DNA from: Podospora comata
Lineage: Eukaryota > Ascomycota > Sordariomycetes > Sordariales > Podosporaceae
Assembly: GCA_017354895.1 (NCBI GenBank)
Contig: CP071495.1
Coordinates: forward strand, 2,525,001 to 2,589,000
Direction: 5' to 3'
DNA length: 64,000 nucleotides
Shown: positions 1-10,556 of the stretch, in pieces
How positions within the stretch are numbered: position 1 is the first letter of the stretch
Layout: every line of letters begins with the position of its first letter
Notes under the pieces: generated by a model
Told to the model about the DNA's origin: nothing
Databases searched by the model: none
The model's input: the letters and a program-made list of their open reading frames with translations, nothing else
Position numbers and translations under genes: made by a program

Positions 1-470
1 CCACCACCACCCCCCAACCTCAACTTCGACGTCCCAACCCCACCCTCCCGATCACTCAAGTCACTCCCCTCAGACCCATCCCCCGAATTATAGGGGTCCT
101 TCCCCCTCGCCTGACGATCGCGCATGACAGAAGTGAAAGCGTCGCCGTCGTCCTCGTCGTCGTTTGATAATGACGACGATGAAAGTGATCCCGAGCTGGT
201 CGTCGCCGTCGTGTTCATATAAGCTGAACTGAACTTCCTGTTGTTGAAGCTCTTATTGTGGAAATGTGCAAACGAAGATGAAGATGGACCTCCACCACCG
301 CCGCCGCCACCGAAGTTGTGGTTGTGGTTGTGGTTGTGGTTGTGGTTGTGGTTGTGGTTGTGGTTGTGGTTGTGATTGTGGTTGTGGCTGTGGTTGTTGC
401 CCCCACCACCACTTCCTCCTCCTTCTCCTACTCCACCACCGGATGGGTCTCCTCCAGGTGACAGGGACAT
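1..470 (-). CDS. Hypothetical protein with Asn-His repeat, N-terminal part only (runs off the left edge)
   Basis: From an ATG at 470 the minus strand stays open for about 156 codons to the window edge with no stop. The protein begins MSLSPGGDPSGGG, is glycine-rich for about 24 residues, then carries about eleven Asn-His dipeptides encoded by a hexanucleotide repeat. A second glycine run, a serine-rich stretch (SSGSLSSSSLSNDDEDD) and an acidic, basic-patched tail (RDRQARGKDPYNSG, then SEGSDLSDREGG) follow. That composition suits a disordered N-terminus of a larger fungal protein. No domain is visible before the edge, so no function is proposed. The long open frame across a repeat, with the repeat read as whole codons, favours real coding over chance. 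An upstream exon or a different start cannot be excluded. Confidence 0.5.
   Translation of the reverse strand, partial: MSLSPGGDPSGGGVGEGGGSGGGGNNHSHNHNHNHNHNHNHNHNHNHNHNHNFGGGGGGGGPSSSSFAHFHNKSFNNRKFSSAYMNTTATTSSGSLSSSSLSNDDEDDGDAFTSVMRDRQARGKDPYNSGDGSEGSDLSDREGGVGTSKLRLGGGG
315..395. repeat. (TTGTGG)n hexanucleotide microsatellite inside a coding region
   Basis: Near-perfect tandem TTGTGG units with a few substitutions (TTGTGA, CTGTGG). On the minus strand they read as alternating CAC and AAC codons, giving the His-Asn tract of the partial gene at the left edge. The unit length of six keeps the frame when copy number changes. Confidence 0.9.
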
Positions 471-1710
471 GGCTGTTGCTCTCGAGTCTCTGTGTGAGTG
501 AGGTGCAAGTTGCTTTGAATGAATGAATGAAAAAAAGAAAAAAAAAGATCGATAAAAGAACTGCTCCTTCTGAAAATATCAGACGACTCTGGCTTTTGGT
601 GTTGCTCCCAGCTAATGATAAATGTTTCAAAAAGAAAGAGTCGCTCAAGTCCAATAAGGTAGGCAAGTTGAATAAGTAAAGTCGTGCAAGCACCACCCAG
701 CTACCTCCAAAGGACCGGGAATGTGGGGCTAACTTAAAGCCGTACCACAGCGCCTACCTCTACGTTCTCCTTCCCTCTCTGCCACTCGAATGTTTGCTCT
801 TTCCCTCCTCTCCTACTAGCCAGCAGGTTGCTTGCCTCACTATGAACGCAAGAAGAAAGAAAGAAAGAAAGAAGGAAAAAACGTAACTGCACCTCCTCCC
901 ACTCCCATCAACTGCATTGCAGATGCACGTCCCCGTCTTGGGGCAAACATTCACGCAAGGGATGGGACGTAAAATGCTCTTTTGCCTTCCTACTTGTAGC
1001 CTTGGCACATACACAGTTGCTTCTTTCCAAACCTGACCTAACCAAACCAGTTTGGCCGGCTTCGAGTGACTCCATCAAAAGTGTCCCGAGTCCTGGTAAG
1101 ACACGCAGCAAGAGAAAACAGTATCGGGTACGGCTCCATTGTTCTCTTCTCCCTTTGTTCTCTGTTGGTTCTTGTCCTACGAAAGGAAGGAAAGGCCAAA
1201 AGGCGAGTGCCGGGACGCATGGAGCTGAATCGGCAGCTACCCGATGGCTTGCCCCGCCCCCGCATATCGATACTTTTCCCACAGGGTCACGCAAATTATG
1301 GCTATGGATTATGTTGTGCTATTACCGTAAACTTCTTGGCGACGATTGCATACCGCCAAAAAGATCACCTTGTCTGCCATGGTTATGCCATGTGGCTGGC
1401 CCAGCCGTTCACCGCTCTACCACCCAGCATCGAGCAAACACACCAGATGATAGCCTCATCGTCTTGCGGGTTTCCATCCATCCATCCCTCGGTATTGCTG
1501 CCCGGTTTGATCTTGCTTTTTCCTGTCCGTTGCCTCTCCCTGCATTTCTTCACCACTTTCTTCCCCTTGTCCAGCTGAAGCCATCCCAACATCAGGAACT
1601 AGAAACCGTCTCGGAAAAAATAGACAAAGGTAGAACCGGTCCCAGAATAAACCTAGAGACTTAACAACCTCTCCATACCAAACCCTCCTTACCAACTGCC
1701 TCTCTCCTCC
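471..1710. other. Intergenic region, no supported gene
   Basis: This 1.24 kb holds the presumed promoter and 5' leader of the left-edge gene and the 3' flank of the small gene at 1711-2205. There is a short GAAA-type purine run near 852-876. Overlapping open frames on both strands at 1000-1700 lack conserved motifs and codon bias. Nothing else was recognised. Confidence 0.5.
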
Positions 1711-2205
1711 TCAAGTAAAAATCCCCTCCCCCACAACCCCCAAAACCTTCCCCCCCACCGCCGTCACCAAAAAGTAACAAACCCTCACCCCCCTCTCATC
1801 CCCCCCAACCTCATAAACCCTCACATCCCCCCCCTTCCCAACCTCCCTAACCGCCTCCAAAACCTCATTATTCCCCCCCTCCGGATCCCAATCCACCGGA
1901 TCTTTGATCTCCACCTTTGCCCCCTTGGGATCAGTATGCCCAATCATCCTCGCAAACTCCTCCTCATCCGGCAAGCCCCCGTCACCCTCCAACCTCAACG
2001 CCACAACCTCACACGGGCTTTCCGCCTCCGACGACGCAGCCGTAAAAACCCTTCCTTCAACCGCCTGTTTCAGCTTCTCCGGAACCTCCACACCGGGGTC
2101 GACAAGTTTAAAGTGCTGTTTGTCACTACTACTCGCGGCTTGGGTGGTAGTAGACGAAGAAGCGTTAGCCTTGTTCAAAAAGGCGAGGTAATCCTCGTCC
2201 GACAT
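1711..2205 (-). CDS. Conserved small fungal protein of unknown function (MSDEDYLAFLNKAN type)
   Basis: A single-exon model of 164 residues from the ATG at 2205. It opens with MSDEDYLAFLNKAN, a signature I recognise from a conserved but uncharacterised family in filamentous ascomycetes, and continues with an acidic alpha/beta-looking region (LPDEEEFARMIGHTDP, VDWDPEGGNNEVLEAVREVG) and a beta-rich C-terminus. The frame stays open upstream to 2772. The 40 residues just before the ATG are Arg/Ser/Ala-rich with few acidic residues (for example SRFPRQKRFFSRTAAVK), like a mitochondrial presequence. A start further upstream (in-frame ATGs at 2511 and 2517) or a spliced leader exon is therefore possible. 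Function is not known to me. Confidence 0.75.
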   Translation of the reverse strand: MSDEDYLAFLNKANASSSTTTQAASSSDKQHFKLVDPGVEVPEKLKQAVEGRVFTAASSEAESPCEVVALRLEGDGGLPDEEEFARMIGHTDPKGAKVEIKDPVDWDPEGGNNEVLEAVREVGKGGDVRVYEVGGDERGVRVCYFLVTAVGGKVLGVVGEGIFT

Positions 2206-2944
2206 CTTGACGGCGGCAGTGCGGGAGAAGAATCGCTTCTGTCGGGGGAATCTTGACGCGGAGGAGGTAGATCGTAGTGTTTGTAGAAATGGAGCTGCGG
2301 TAGGTGTAGTGGCTAGAGCTAGGCAGGTAGCAGAGTGGTACGATCGAGCTGGTGGGAATCGTGGGCAAGAAACACAAAGCTTTGTGTTCGCGTACGTCGA
2401 AGCGTTCTTGGTATGAGTCAAAAGGAAAGAAGAAAATGGAATCTGAAAGAGGGAGGGAGCCTTGTGGGACAAAATAACTCGACTAATTCCGTTGAAAAGG
2501 GGCACAATCATGGTCATGAGCAGCAAACCAAAGCCGGCAGTTCTCGAGTTGGGCAAAGGCCGATGATGTAACCGCAGTTTTCTTGCTGGGAAGCTGTGAC
2601 CAGTGAGCTGACGCGGGGCATCCCCAGCCAGAGGCAGTGTCAAGGACCCACTTTGATGCCATGGGATGTGACCACTGACCAGAAGATTGGAGGGGGCAAA
2701 TTTCACATCGACCACTCGGCATACTCTAGATAGGCTGAACAAAAAGGGTATATATTGATAGTAAAAAAACACATCGACACATCACAAACAGTCAATGGCA
2801 ATTGGTTCATTTTCCCATTCCTCTCCTGCAGCTCTAAACTAAGCTGATAATGCTAGGTAGAATCCCGTTATCCCGACCCAAAGCTGTGAAAACCGTGACA
2901 CCATTGCCATTGAATGAACGATAAAATCAGAAACCGGACGCCGC
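2206..2944. other. Leader/promoter of the small gene and 3' flank of uL3
   Basis: About 740 bp between two minus-strand genes. The part nearest 2206 is open in the frame of the downstream gene and may encode a targeting extension. The part near 2944 should contain the 3' UTR and polyadenylation site of the uL3 gene. No other gene was seen. Confidence 0.45.
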
Positions 2945-4567
2945 TCATGAGCTGGCGGCCAAGTCCTTCTTGAGAGTACCCTGGTACTGCTTCTTCTCCG
3001 CAGGGGTCTGGAAAGCACCGTGACCGAACTCGGAGGAGGTATCGATCCATTTGAGCTCGACCTTCTCGAGGGCCTTGCGGGAGGTGTGGATGAACATGGA
3101 CTTGCGGAGGGTCATGATGCGCTTCTTGGTACCGGGGACGGAACCCTTGACCATGACGAAGTCGTTCTTGATCTCGCCGTAGCGGACGAAGCCACCCATG
3201 CTGCAATCTGTTAGTCTTGAGCTCTTCAAATTTCACCAAAAAGGGGTCAACATACGGAGTGATGGTCTTCTTGGTGACATCGATCTCAGTGGCGGCGTTG
3301 TCATCAGCATCACCCTTGCCGATGCGGTAAACCTTGTGATTGACCGAGGTACGGTGGTGGTAACCCATCTGACCGGCACGGGCAACAGTCCACTGGACGT
3401 GGGAAGGATGCCAGGCACCGATACAGGCAACCTTGCGGAGACCCTTGTGAGTCTTGCGGGGAAGCTTCTTGGTGCCCCATCTGGCGGTGACACCGCTGAA
3501 ACCGTGACCCTTGGTGACGGCGATAACGTCAATCATCTCGTCCTTCTCGAAGATGGTGTCGATGGAGACGGGCTTCTCGAAGAGGCCGTGGCCGAACTCG
3601 ACCTTGTCGGCGACGGAGCCACCGTTGATCTGGATCTCCATGAGGTGGGCCTTCTTCTGCTTGAGGGGGGTCTTGCGGATCTGGGTGTGGGCAAGAACGC
3701 GGACAACGGTGCAGTACTTCTTGATGCGCTCGAGCTCGCGGGTGATGGAGGCACCGCTGTTCTCGGAGTGCTTCTTGGCGTACTTGGTGAAAGCCTTCTT
3801 CTTGGACTTGTACCAGTTCTTGTAGAAGCGGCGCTTGACCTCATCGGACAAGTGCTCGGCCCAGACGGTGGTGAGGGAGCGGAGACCGCGGGGAGTCTCG
3901 ATGTACTATTTCGTGTGTTAATTCGGCCGTCTCTTCTTCTTCCTCAGCTGGACAGTAATGACTTACACCAACCAGACCCACAACAATCATCTGTAAAAGA
4001 TGTTAGCCATTGACATAAATAGAGCCAAGCGGGCTGTGTTGCGCGTACAGGAGGAGTATCAATGATTGTCACAGCTTCCACCACTTCCTTCTTGTTGGCC
4101 TTGGCACCGGGACGGTCCATGTCGCGGACGATGGTGGTCATGCCGGCCTTGTAGCCCATCGCGGCCGTCAGGTGGACGGGCTTCTTGGCGTCGTCCTTGG
4201 GGAAGCTGTCATGGTGCACAACAGTTAGCCTCCATCTCTTCGGCCGAGGCTGGTGTCTGAGGGGAGAAAGGTTTTCATATTCCACTTACGACTTGACCTT
4301 TCCTCTATGGCGGGCAGCGCGCTTGCGCGGCAGGTAGGCCAAAGAGCCATGGCGAGGGGCCTCGTACTCTGTTCGATGTTGTCAGTCCTCTGTCGCCGTT
4401 TGCAAACTTCTCGCCCAGTCCCGATGCCACAATCGCAGTGCTCCAGGTCTCCAGAGATGTTGTCGCAGAATTCGCCCATCGTGAAGCCCCGGCCACATCG
4501 AAATTGGGATCGAGACTGGGGGGATTCGAGGTTCGAAGAGAGGGCGCTACTCACTGCGGTGAGACAT
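2945..4567 (-). CDS. rpl3: 60S ribosomal protein uL3 (L3)
   Basis: Six-exon model: 4567-4555, 4368-4290, 4205-4049, 3990-3967, 3905-3256 and 3200-2945, joining to 393 codons (392 residues), the usual length for eukaryotic L3. The protein begins [20 protein letters not shown], where the AAG for Lys5 is split across intron 1. Recognisable uL3 signatures follow: [76 protein letters not shown] and the closing basic segment. The W/H-rich central loop is the part that reaches towards the peptidyl-transferase centre and helps assemble the 60S subunit. Exon 1 (13 nt) and exon 4 (24 nt) are very short, so ORF-based calling would miss them. It is transcribed towards the small gene at 1711-2205 and probably driven from the region above 4568, which holds an E-box and a HomolD-like box. 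Confidence 0.97.
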
Positions 4568-4822
4568 GGTTGCTGATGTCCTCGATTTTACCGTGATGTG
4601 AAATGGAAAAATCCCCCAGGTCCGAACCACAAGAGCAGAAAAGTCGTCCTGAAATTTGGAGGTAGGTTGAATTTTTGTGTGGAAAATGGAGCTGGGCGCT
4701 CGGGCCAATTGCAGCGGAGCCCTAACTGGATCAGCCCACTGAGAACTACTCCTGTTCTCAATCGCGCCCCACTCTGCGATGCCCCCAGCAAGGCTTTTCG
4801 CTGCACGACTGCTCCGAGTGCT

Positions 4823-4834
4823 GGTCACGTGACC
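4823..4834. promoter_or_regulatory. Perfect 12-bp palindromic E-box GGTCACGTGACC
   Basis: GGTCACGTGACC is fully self-complementary and centred on CACGTG, the core bound by bHLH factors such as Cbf1. It lies about 260 bp upstream of the uL3 start codon. In Candida albicans Cbf1 takes part in ribosomal-protein gene control; extending that to this gene is inference. Confidence 0.5.
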
Positions 4835-4895
4835 GCCATGCCATGCTCATATGCCATACCAAACTTTGGTTTTTCTCAAATATCAAGCTAAAAGA

Positions 4896-4903
4896 CAGTC
4901 ACA
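4896..4903 (+). promoter_or_regulatory. HomolD-like octamer CAGTCACA upstream of rpl3
   Basis: An exact match to the HomolD box of fission yeast ribosomal-protein promoters, in inverted orientation relative to the gene, about 330 bp upstream of the uL3 ATG. An octamer can occur by chance, and the distance is long unless the 5' leader is long or spliced. The context makes it worth recording. Confidence 0.35.
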
Positions 4904-5335
4904 AGCTGTCCGAGAAACTCTTTCAAACAAGGAAAATGTTGTGGATAGCAACTAAACTACTGCGAGCATGCCTGATCGCCCTGTGAAGCAACGCTTCGAA
5001 AGAAGAGTCCATACATGACAAAACACCAAACCCAACGAACTACTACCCCGAAGATGTTGCCCCGCCAAATAAAGCTTTTGAAGCTCTCCATTCCTATCCG
5101 ATTCCACACATGTACATTCCCAGTTGCGACAATGGCACAGGACCCTGCCTCCCCTACACTCCATGCCCCGAACTTACTCTACGAAAACACGAAACCAACC
5201 GCTCCCTCGCCTAACACACGAAAGGAAACAAGCCAAATATGCGTGAGCAAACGCTGGTATAAGACGCACAAAACAGAGCGCCCTCGGTGACAAAGAAAAT
5301 CAAGTCGTGACTAGAAAACTGCCAATCGGTTCGTC

Positions 5336-8241
5336 CTAATTGCTCTCGACCTTTTGGCTCATGATGCCATTGATGCTGGCGCTGGTGGGTGTTCCATTCT
5401 TCATCTCAGCTGTCGCTGAACTGGGACCAGAAGCAGGCCCGGAGATGATGTCACCCTTTTTATCCTCTTCCTCACTGTCATCGTAGTCCTCATTGACATG
5501 CATTTTTCGGGCGGCGCGCTCGGGCTCATTCGCCGGGGGTGGGTGAGGGGCCGGAGGATGCGAATGCTCTATCCGCCTTTCCTCTTGCGCCGGGGGATAG
5601 TCTTTGTGGCTCGGTCCGGGCTGAGGACCAGGTCCATCGTGCATGATGCCCTGCATCGAGGACGGGCCCTGCTGCATTGGGGGCAGATGAGCAGGGACAG
5701 AATGTGACTGGGGATGATGGGCAGCCTCAGATGGGTGATACCCTTCGTTGCCATGACGCTGCTCCTCCGCACGGCGAATCTCTTCAGCTCGTCTTTGTTC
5801 CTCTACGCGTCTGTGGTCCTCCATACGCCGCTCGTCGAACCGGTGGGCTTCCGATGAGTTGCGACGATACTCAGGGCGCGGAGGAGTAGAAGGGCGGCGG
5901 TGCCGCAGATCTTCCATGCGTCCGCGCGACTCCTCCGTGGCAGGCTTCTTAGACTCGCGATCATCCTCCCACTCACGCATGCGCTTGGGGCCAACCGAGG
6001 GAGGGCGTGGGTCATGTTGCTCCCGGTGATGGGGACCGTCAAGAGGCATGCCTTGATGAGGAGGATGAGGGACACCAGGCTCAGGACCATTGGGTCCAGC
6101 CTGCTCAGACGGGTGCGGGGGGTAAGGGGGTTGATGCTGAGGATAGGCCGACTTTGGTGAAGGCATACGGTTGTCATGCATGGGGGCCCGGCCGTCATTT
6201 CTCGGGCTATTGGTGCGGTATGGCATGAGAGGATTCGGGGCCCCTCCATTTGGAGGTGCGTTGCTCGGTTGAAGAACGGCGGCGGGTGCGTGTCCTCCAT
6301 AGTTCGGGTTTCGCACACGCGGTGGAGGTCCAGCCATCTGGGGAGGAGGCGGCTGTTGCTGCTGGGGAGGGGGAGGAGGCGGGGGAGCTGCGTAGTGACC
6401 CGGGGGAGGCGAAGGACCACGCCTGTGCGGCTCCAGACCTCTGCTTGCCTCCTGGTACGGCCTCGGCTGCTGCTCCTGTCTCGGACTGGGCGGGCGTTGC
6501 ATGGGAGGAGCTTGACCCCGGAATTGCTCGCTTCGGTCGGAAGCATACGGGTTGGGGGGCTGCGGCGGAGGATTGATCTCGGCAACACGGCCAGCCCACG
6601 AGTTGGGACCGCCCGGTCCAGCACCATTGTGCATCGGCTGTGGGGGTTGCGACTGCGGCGGCGGGCCGGAGCCAGCCCACTGAGGACCCGGAGGACCAAC
6701 TGCACCTGCAGCCTGATAAGCTTGTGGGTGAACATCAGTGGGAGTTGGTGCCTGTCCGGGAGGGGCGCCGTTTTGTCCTCCACTTCGCAGGAGTTGCAAT
6801 CGGCTCTTGACGTGCGGGTTGTTGGGATCCAACTCGGCAGCACGCTGGTACGCGTCAAGGGCGTCGGCAATCTGGTTGTTACACGATTCATACAGAGTAC
6901 CCAGATCATACCAGACCTCCGAGATGAACGGGTTGAGGCGGATGGCACGCGAATAAGCATCGAGTGCATCTCTATACTGGTTGATCTGGTAGTAAAGCAC
7001 ACCGATGGAACACCAGAAGGTGGGATTTCTCCCATCGCGGTATACGGCCTGCTGGTAGGCTTCGTATGCCTTCGGATACTTTTGCTGCTGCATATAGCAC
7101 CGGCCGAGAAGGTACCAGCTCTGTGCATCCGAGTTGTCGGCTGCCACAGATTTCTCCAGGTACTCGATGGCCCTGTCTTGACTGGCAAAGCTTTGGCTTT
7201 GGTTGTGGTGCAGCCAGCCAAGTTGCTGGAGAACCTTGGCGTGGTTGGGATCCCGCTCAAGGACACGGTGATAGGCAGCCTTGGCGTTATCAAACTAGAA
7301 CAAGGTCAATATCACTGGCGGGTCCGACGTGATAGATGCGAAACTCACGTCTTTCTGCTGCTCATGTACGTGTCCAATCTGGAACCAGATGTCTTCCTCT
7401 GTCAATGGAGCCGGAGGAGAGGTGACGATGTATCTGAAGCACTGCAGTAGGTCATGTCAGTATTTGCAAAACGTCGTGGAGAGTTCTGATGACCTACATC
7501 CAACGACTGGGTGTATTTCTGCTGTTGTTTGTAGATTATGCCCAGGCGGAAGTAAATCTCATGGGCCTTGTCGAACTGCGGGTCCATCGCCATGACTTCG
7601 GCAAATGCCTCCTCGGCATGCTCCAACGAGCCATATCGATCATAGAGAATACCGATGCCGTACCACAGGCGTGGTTCTTTAGGATTGGGCAATTTCAGCA
7701 GGGCATTTTGGTAAGCCTGGTATGCCTGTTGAAGGTCGTCCATCATGAGGTAACAATGACCTGTAGAGATAGTTGTCAGTCTTTGTAGCACCGAAACTGA
7801 CTGTGTGGGTTGGCGTACCTAAACTGCCCCAGGCCTCGCCATTGTTCCCATCAAGCTTGATGATTGCGTGTAGATATTCCGCCGCCTTGGGGAAGTTCTC
7901 CTGCGTCCTCAGGACGACACTGAGGGCGTTCAAGGCATTGATGGAGTTTGGATTGGCTGTGAGAGCTCTTTCATAGCATGTCATCGCTTCTTCCAGATTT
8001 CCCATGCGTTCAGCCAAATTACCTGCAGCTTCGTCAGTACTCATGCGTCGCGTGACAACCAGCCTCAGCAGTGTTGAGTGAACATACCAAGCTGGATCCA
8101 CACCACCTCGTTCATTTGTAACAAGGTCGATGTCTGACGCGATGCCGCAAGAGGGGGAGGCGGGCCGGGAGGTCCAACTGCGCCAGGAGGGGGATGATGG
8201 ATCCGCATCTGCATCGGAGGGGAAGGGTGATGGTTCGCCAT
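5336..8241 (-). CDS. ssn6: General transcriptional corepressor Ssn6/Cyc8 (TPR protein)
   Basis: Five exons: 8241-8088, 8022-7819, 7760-7498, 7441-7349 and 7294-5336, joining to 890 residues. The start ATG at 8241 gives MANHHPSPPMQMRIHHPPP; the frame further upstream has only non-ATG starts. A Pro/Gly-rich leader is followed by about ten consecutive TPR units up to about residue 415, for example LGNLAERMGNLEEAMTCYE, AWGSLGHCYLMMDDLQQAYQ, RLGIIYKQQQKYTQSLD and SWYLLGRCYMQQQKYPKAYE. The rest is a long Pro/Gln/His-rich and then Arg/Glu-rich disordered tail. TPR array followed by such a tail is the Ssn6 layout. The protein pairs with Tup1 (RcoA/Rco-1) to silence many genes, recruited by DNA-binding proteins in the nucleus. 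Introns interrupt only the TPR part. The upstream 8.2 kb carries no convincing gene. Confidence 0.95.
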
Positions 8242-9350
8242 GTTGCGTTGCAATGTTGTTGTGCTTTGAGGCAGATGGAGATGGGCCACCGGGAAGGTTG
8301 GCTGACTTGGGAGTTCGATGCACGTGGAAGGGGGTAACAGTGGCGGGCGTTGTCAGGTACCACTACGACCAAAAAACAAGCTTTGGATTAAGCATAGACG
8401 CCTCTTTCCATCAAGCTAGCTACCCAGGGAGTTATGGGTGGCGCCGTTGAGACAGCAAAATACGTGTCGTCGCGCTGACACGAGATGGTGGAGGGAGCTG
8501 CTGGTTTGGGAGTCACGGCGACGGCGGATAGCTCCAAAAGCTGGGCGTCGGCTCGCCAATTTCACTCAGGCGACAGGTAAAGTGGAACAATTGTAAAAGG
8601 GAGGCGCGAGGTCGGGGGTGGTGGTGGTGGTGAAAAACAAGACGTGAAGCAAACGGAGATGATAGAGAGCAACTGGAAGGGATTGGTGGAAGCACTCGGC
8701 CCAGGTCAGTTGAGAGGCCGAAAGGGGGGAAAGAAGGGAAAGAGAACAGAAGCCCGGGAAGAAATCTCGGGATGGGAAGAGTACGACTTGGTTTCGCAGC
8801 GGCAACTCCCCCAACCCATGCCAAGCCCTGCCCAGAGAAGCGAGTGGAGGGATGGCCCTTTGGCTGTTCCGCTCATGTCTTGCAGCACGAGGGTGGGCAA
8901 GTCGCGCCAGGTTCCCGACAGGTCCCTGGTACCAGCATGCCGAAGCTGTGCTGTGGGAGCCTCTACCCGCCACTTAAAAATTTAGTGCCGCATCGCTAAA
9001 CAGACCAAGGACCACACCGAAACAGGCATCACTTGTCCTCTCTCCAGTTCCAGTTTGGATTTTCCAATTTTGCTCCGATTCCATTCCATCTCTTTTTCTT
9101 GTCATCGAGGTCCTGGGGTGCGGACCAAATGAGGAACCACGATAGGTCCAGCTGCGCGATATCGGGAAATAATTTAACAATGGCGACAAACAATCGGCTG
9201 TTCTTTGTTGGATGAAACGGATCACTGAGCGACACAAGATGACAGAACAAGATGGCATTTGGGTCGATGATTTCATGCACGACGCGTGGGCTCGGTCCCG
9301 CCGCTCCAAGGCATCACCAGGTAACAAGCGTTTCATCCCATATTTTCCCC

Positions 9351-9407
<57 letters not shown>

Positions 9408-10226
9408 TCGGTGGCGGTGCCTGTCCAAACAAGTTCTCGTAGGATGTGTGCTGTGTGGTTCCTCAGCCTGACGGCGGCTGATGTGCTTCCCCAGGGCCGC
9501 ATCCCCAAGGGTTCGAGCAGGTACCGGGTACTTGGTTGGTACGTCGGTGGCCGAACACCAACCTCTCCTCCAGGGGAGGGCGTTTCCGGAGGAAGCGGCT
9601 ACGCCATTTCGTTTTGGAGAGTGGATACCGCAGAACTGTGGCGACGGTGCAACGAGCCGGCCGGCCCTCCACCATGCGTCCCGCCCGCATCTCAGCAACC
9701 AGACAGACAGGGGGGCCCCACACCCACTCTCCCGTGCCCACTGTCCACTACCAGTCCACCACAAACCATAGCCAGCCAGCCAGCCAAGAGCAAGCGGCAG
9801 CCAGCGAGCCACCAGCCAGCCCGTCACCAACGATGCGACGCAGAACCCTATCGCCCCAAATGAGCTGGTCCGCCGTAATTGGAGCTCGATAAATCATCGG
9901 AAAATAACTGCGCCTGCCATGCACCGTGACTGCGAGCCTGTTTCTCGCTTGTACAGGACGGGAGCAATCTCGAGCCGTCAGCTCTTATTATCCCCTCCTC
10001 TTGAGGAACACGATCATGCTGTCATTCTCGCCTCGGTACCTATCCAGCCACACAGTGATAAAGACACCATGATCGCCGATATATAAATGATTTCCCTGGT
10101 CGATGAAACGGCTGGTGAATATGCCGAGAGACGGGAATATCTATCTCAGAGGATCTTCTGTTCACAAATGCTACCTTGAGGAGAACAGGTTGTAGTTGGC
10201 ATCTCTCGCTCACCACGGCACCTACA
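8242..10226. other. Upstream region of ssn6, first part; no supported gene
   Basis: Start of an 8.2 kb stretch without a convincing protein gene. It probably holds the ssn6 promoter and leader. A long GT microsatellite lies within it. Overlapping frames at 8513-9000 and 9250-9890 are repetitive or low in complexity and show no conserved motif. Confidence 0.5.
9355..9406. repeat. (GT)26 dinucleotide microsatellite
   Basis: An uninterrupted run of 26 GT units. Such alternating purine-pyrimidine DNA can adopt Z-form and is prone to length change. It lies about 1.1 kb upstream of the Ssn6 start codon. Confidence 0.95.
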
Positions 10227-10556
10227 TTAGACCAAGCAGGCGGCTTGGTCCTGGATGCGATTCAGGCACTCCCAAAAGCCGGCAATAATGTCTTCGTGTA
10301 AGGCATATAGACCTCGGAACTTCAACGGTGAGGCGCACCGCAAACCGGCCATTGATACATCCCGTAGGTGATTTTGATGGAGTTGTGAGCAGCGCCCCTT
10401 GGGCGCTTTGGAATTAGAAAGTCCGGTAGACCGTTGAATCCTAAAGTTGACATCAAAAATACCCTTGATGTAGGAATTGAGGCTCGAGTGGGGCATCAAC
10501 AGGGCGTACCTTTCTTTGTAAACCTTTTCGGAGTCTTGACAACTCGCACTACCCAC
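10227..10556 (-). CDS. Candidate small or broken gene, function unknown
   Basis: A 109-codon frame ending at 10227 reads with ordinary amino-acid composition (for example VYKERYALLMPHSSLNSYIK and FRGLYALHEDIIAGFWECLN) and a moderate share of C-ending codons, unlike the repeat-driven frames around it. The listed 5' end is a GTG; the first ATG inside it is at 10496. Upstream the same frame has a TGA at 10577-10575, preceded by 35 open codons from an ATG at 10682. It could be the last exon of a small gene, a decayed gene, or chance. I recognise no family. Confidence 0.22.
   Translation of the reverse strand: MGSASCQDSEKVYKERYALLMPHSSLNSYIKGIFDVNFRIQRSTGLSNSKAPKGRCSQLHQNHLRDVSMAGLRCASPLKFRGLYALHEDIIAGFWECLNRIQDQAACLV

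Larger units (their letters stand above)
4568..5335. other. Promoter region of rpl3 and 3' flank of ssn6
   Basis: About 770 bp between the uL3 start and the stop of the Ssn6 gene, both on the minus strand. It contains two promoter-like motifs listed separately (4823-4834 and 4896-4903). No open frame with coding character was found. Confidence 0.5.

Noticed and set aside
3198-4013. 271-codon plus-strand frame opposite the rpl3 exons
   Set aside because: It is an antisense shadow of the strongly biased uL3 codons and reads through its introns.
6176-7450. 424-codon plus-strand frame opposite ssn6
   Set aside because: Antisense shadow; the minus-strand TPR coding sequence explains it.
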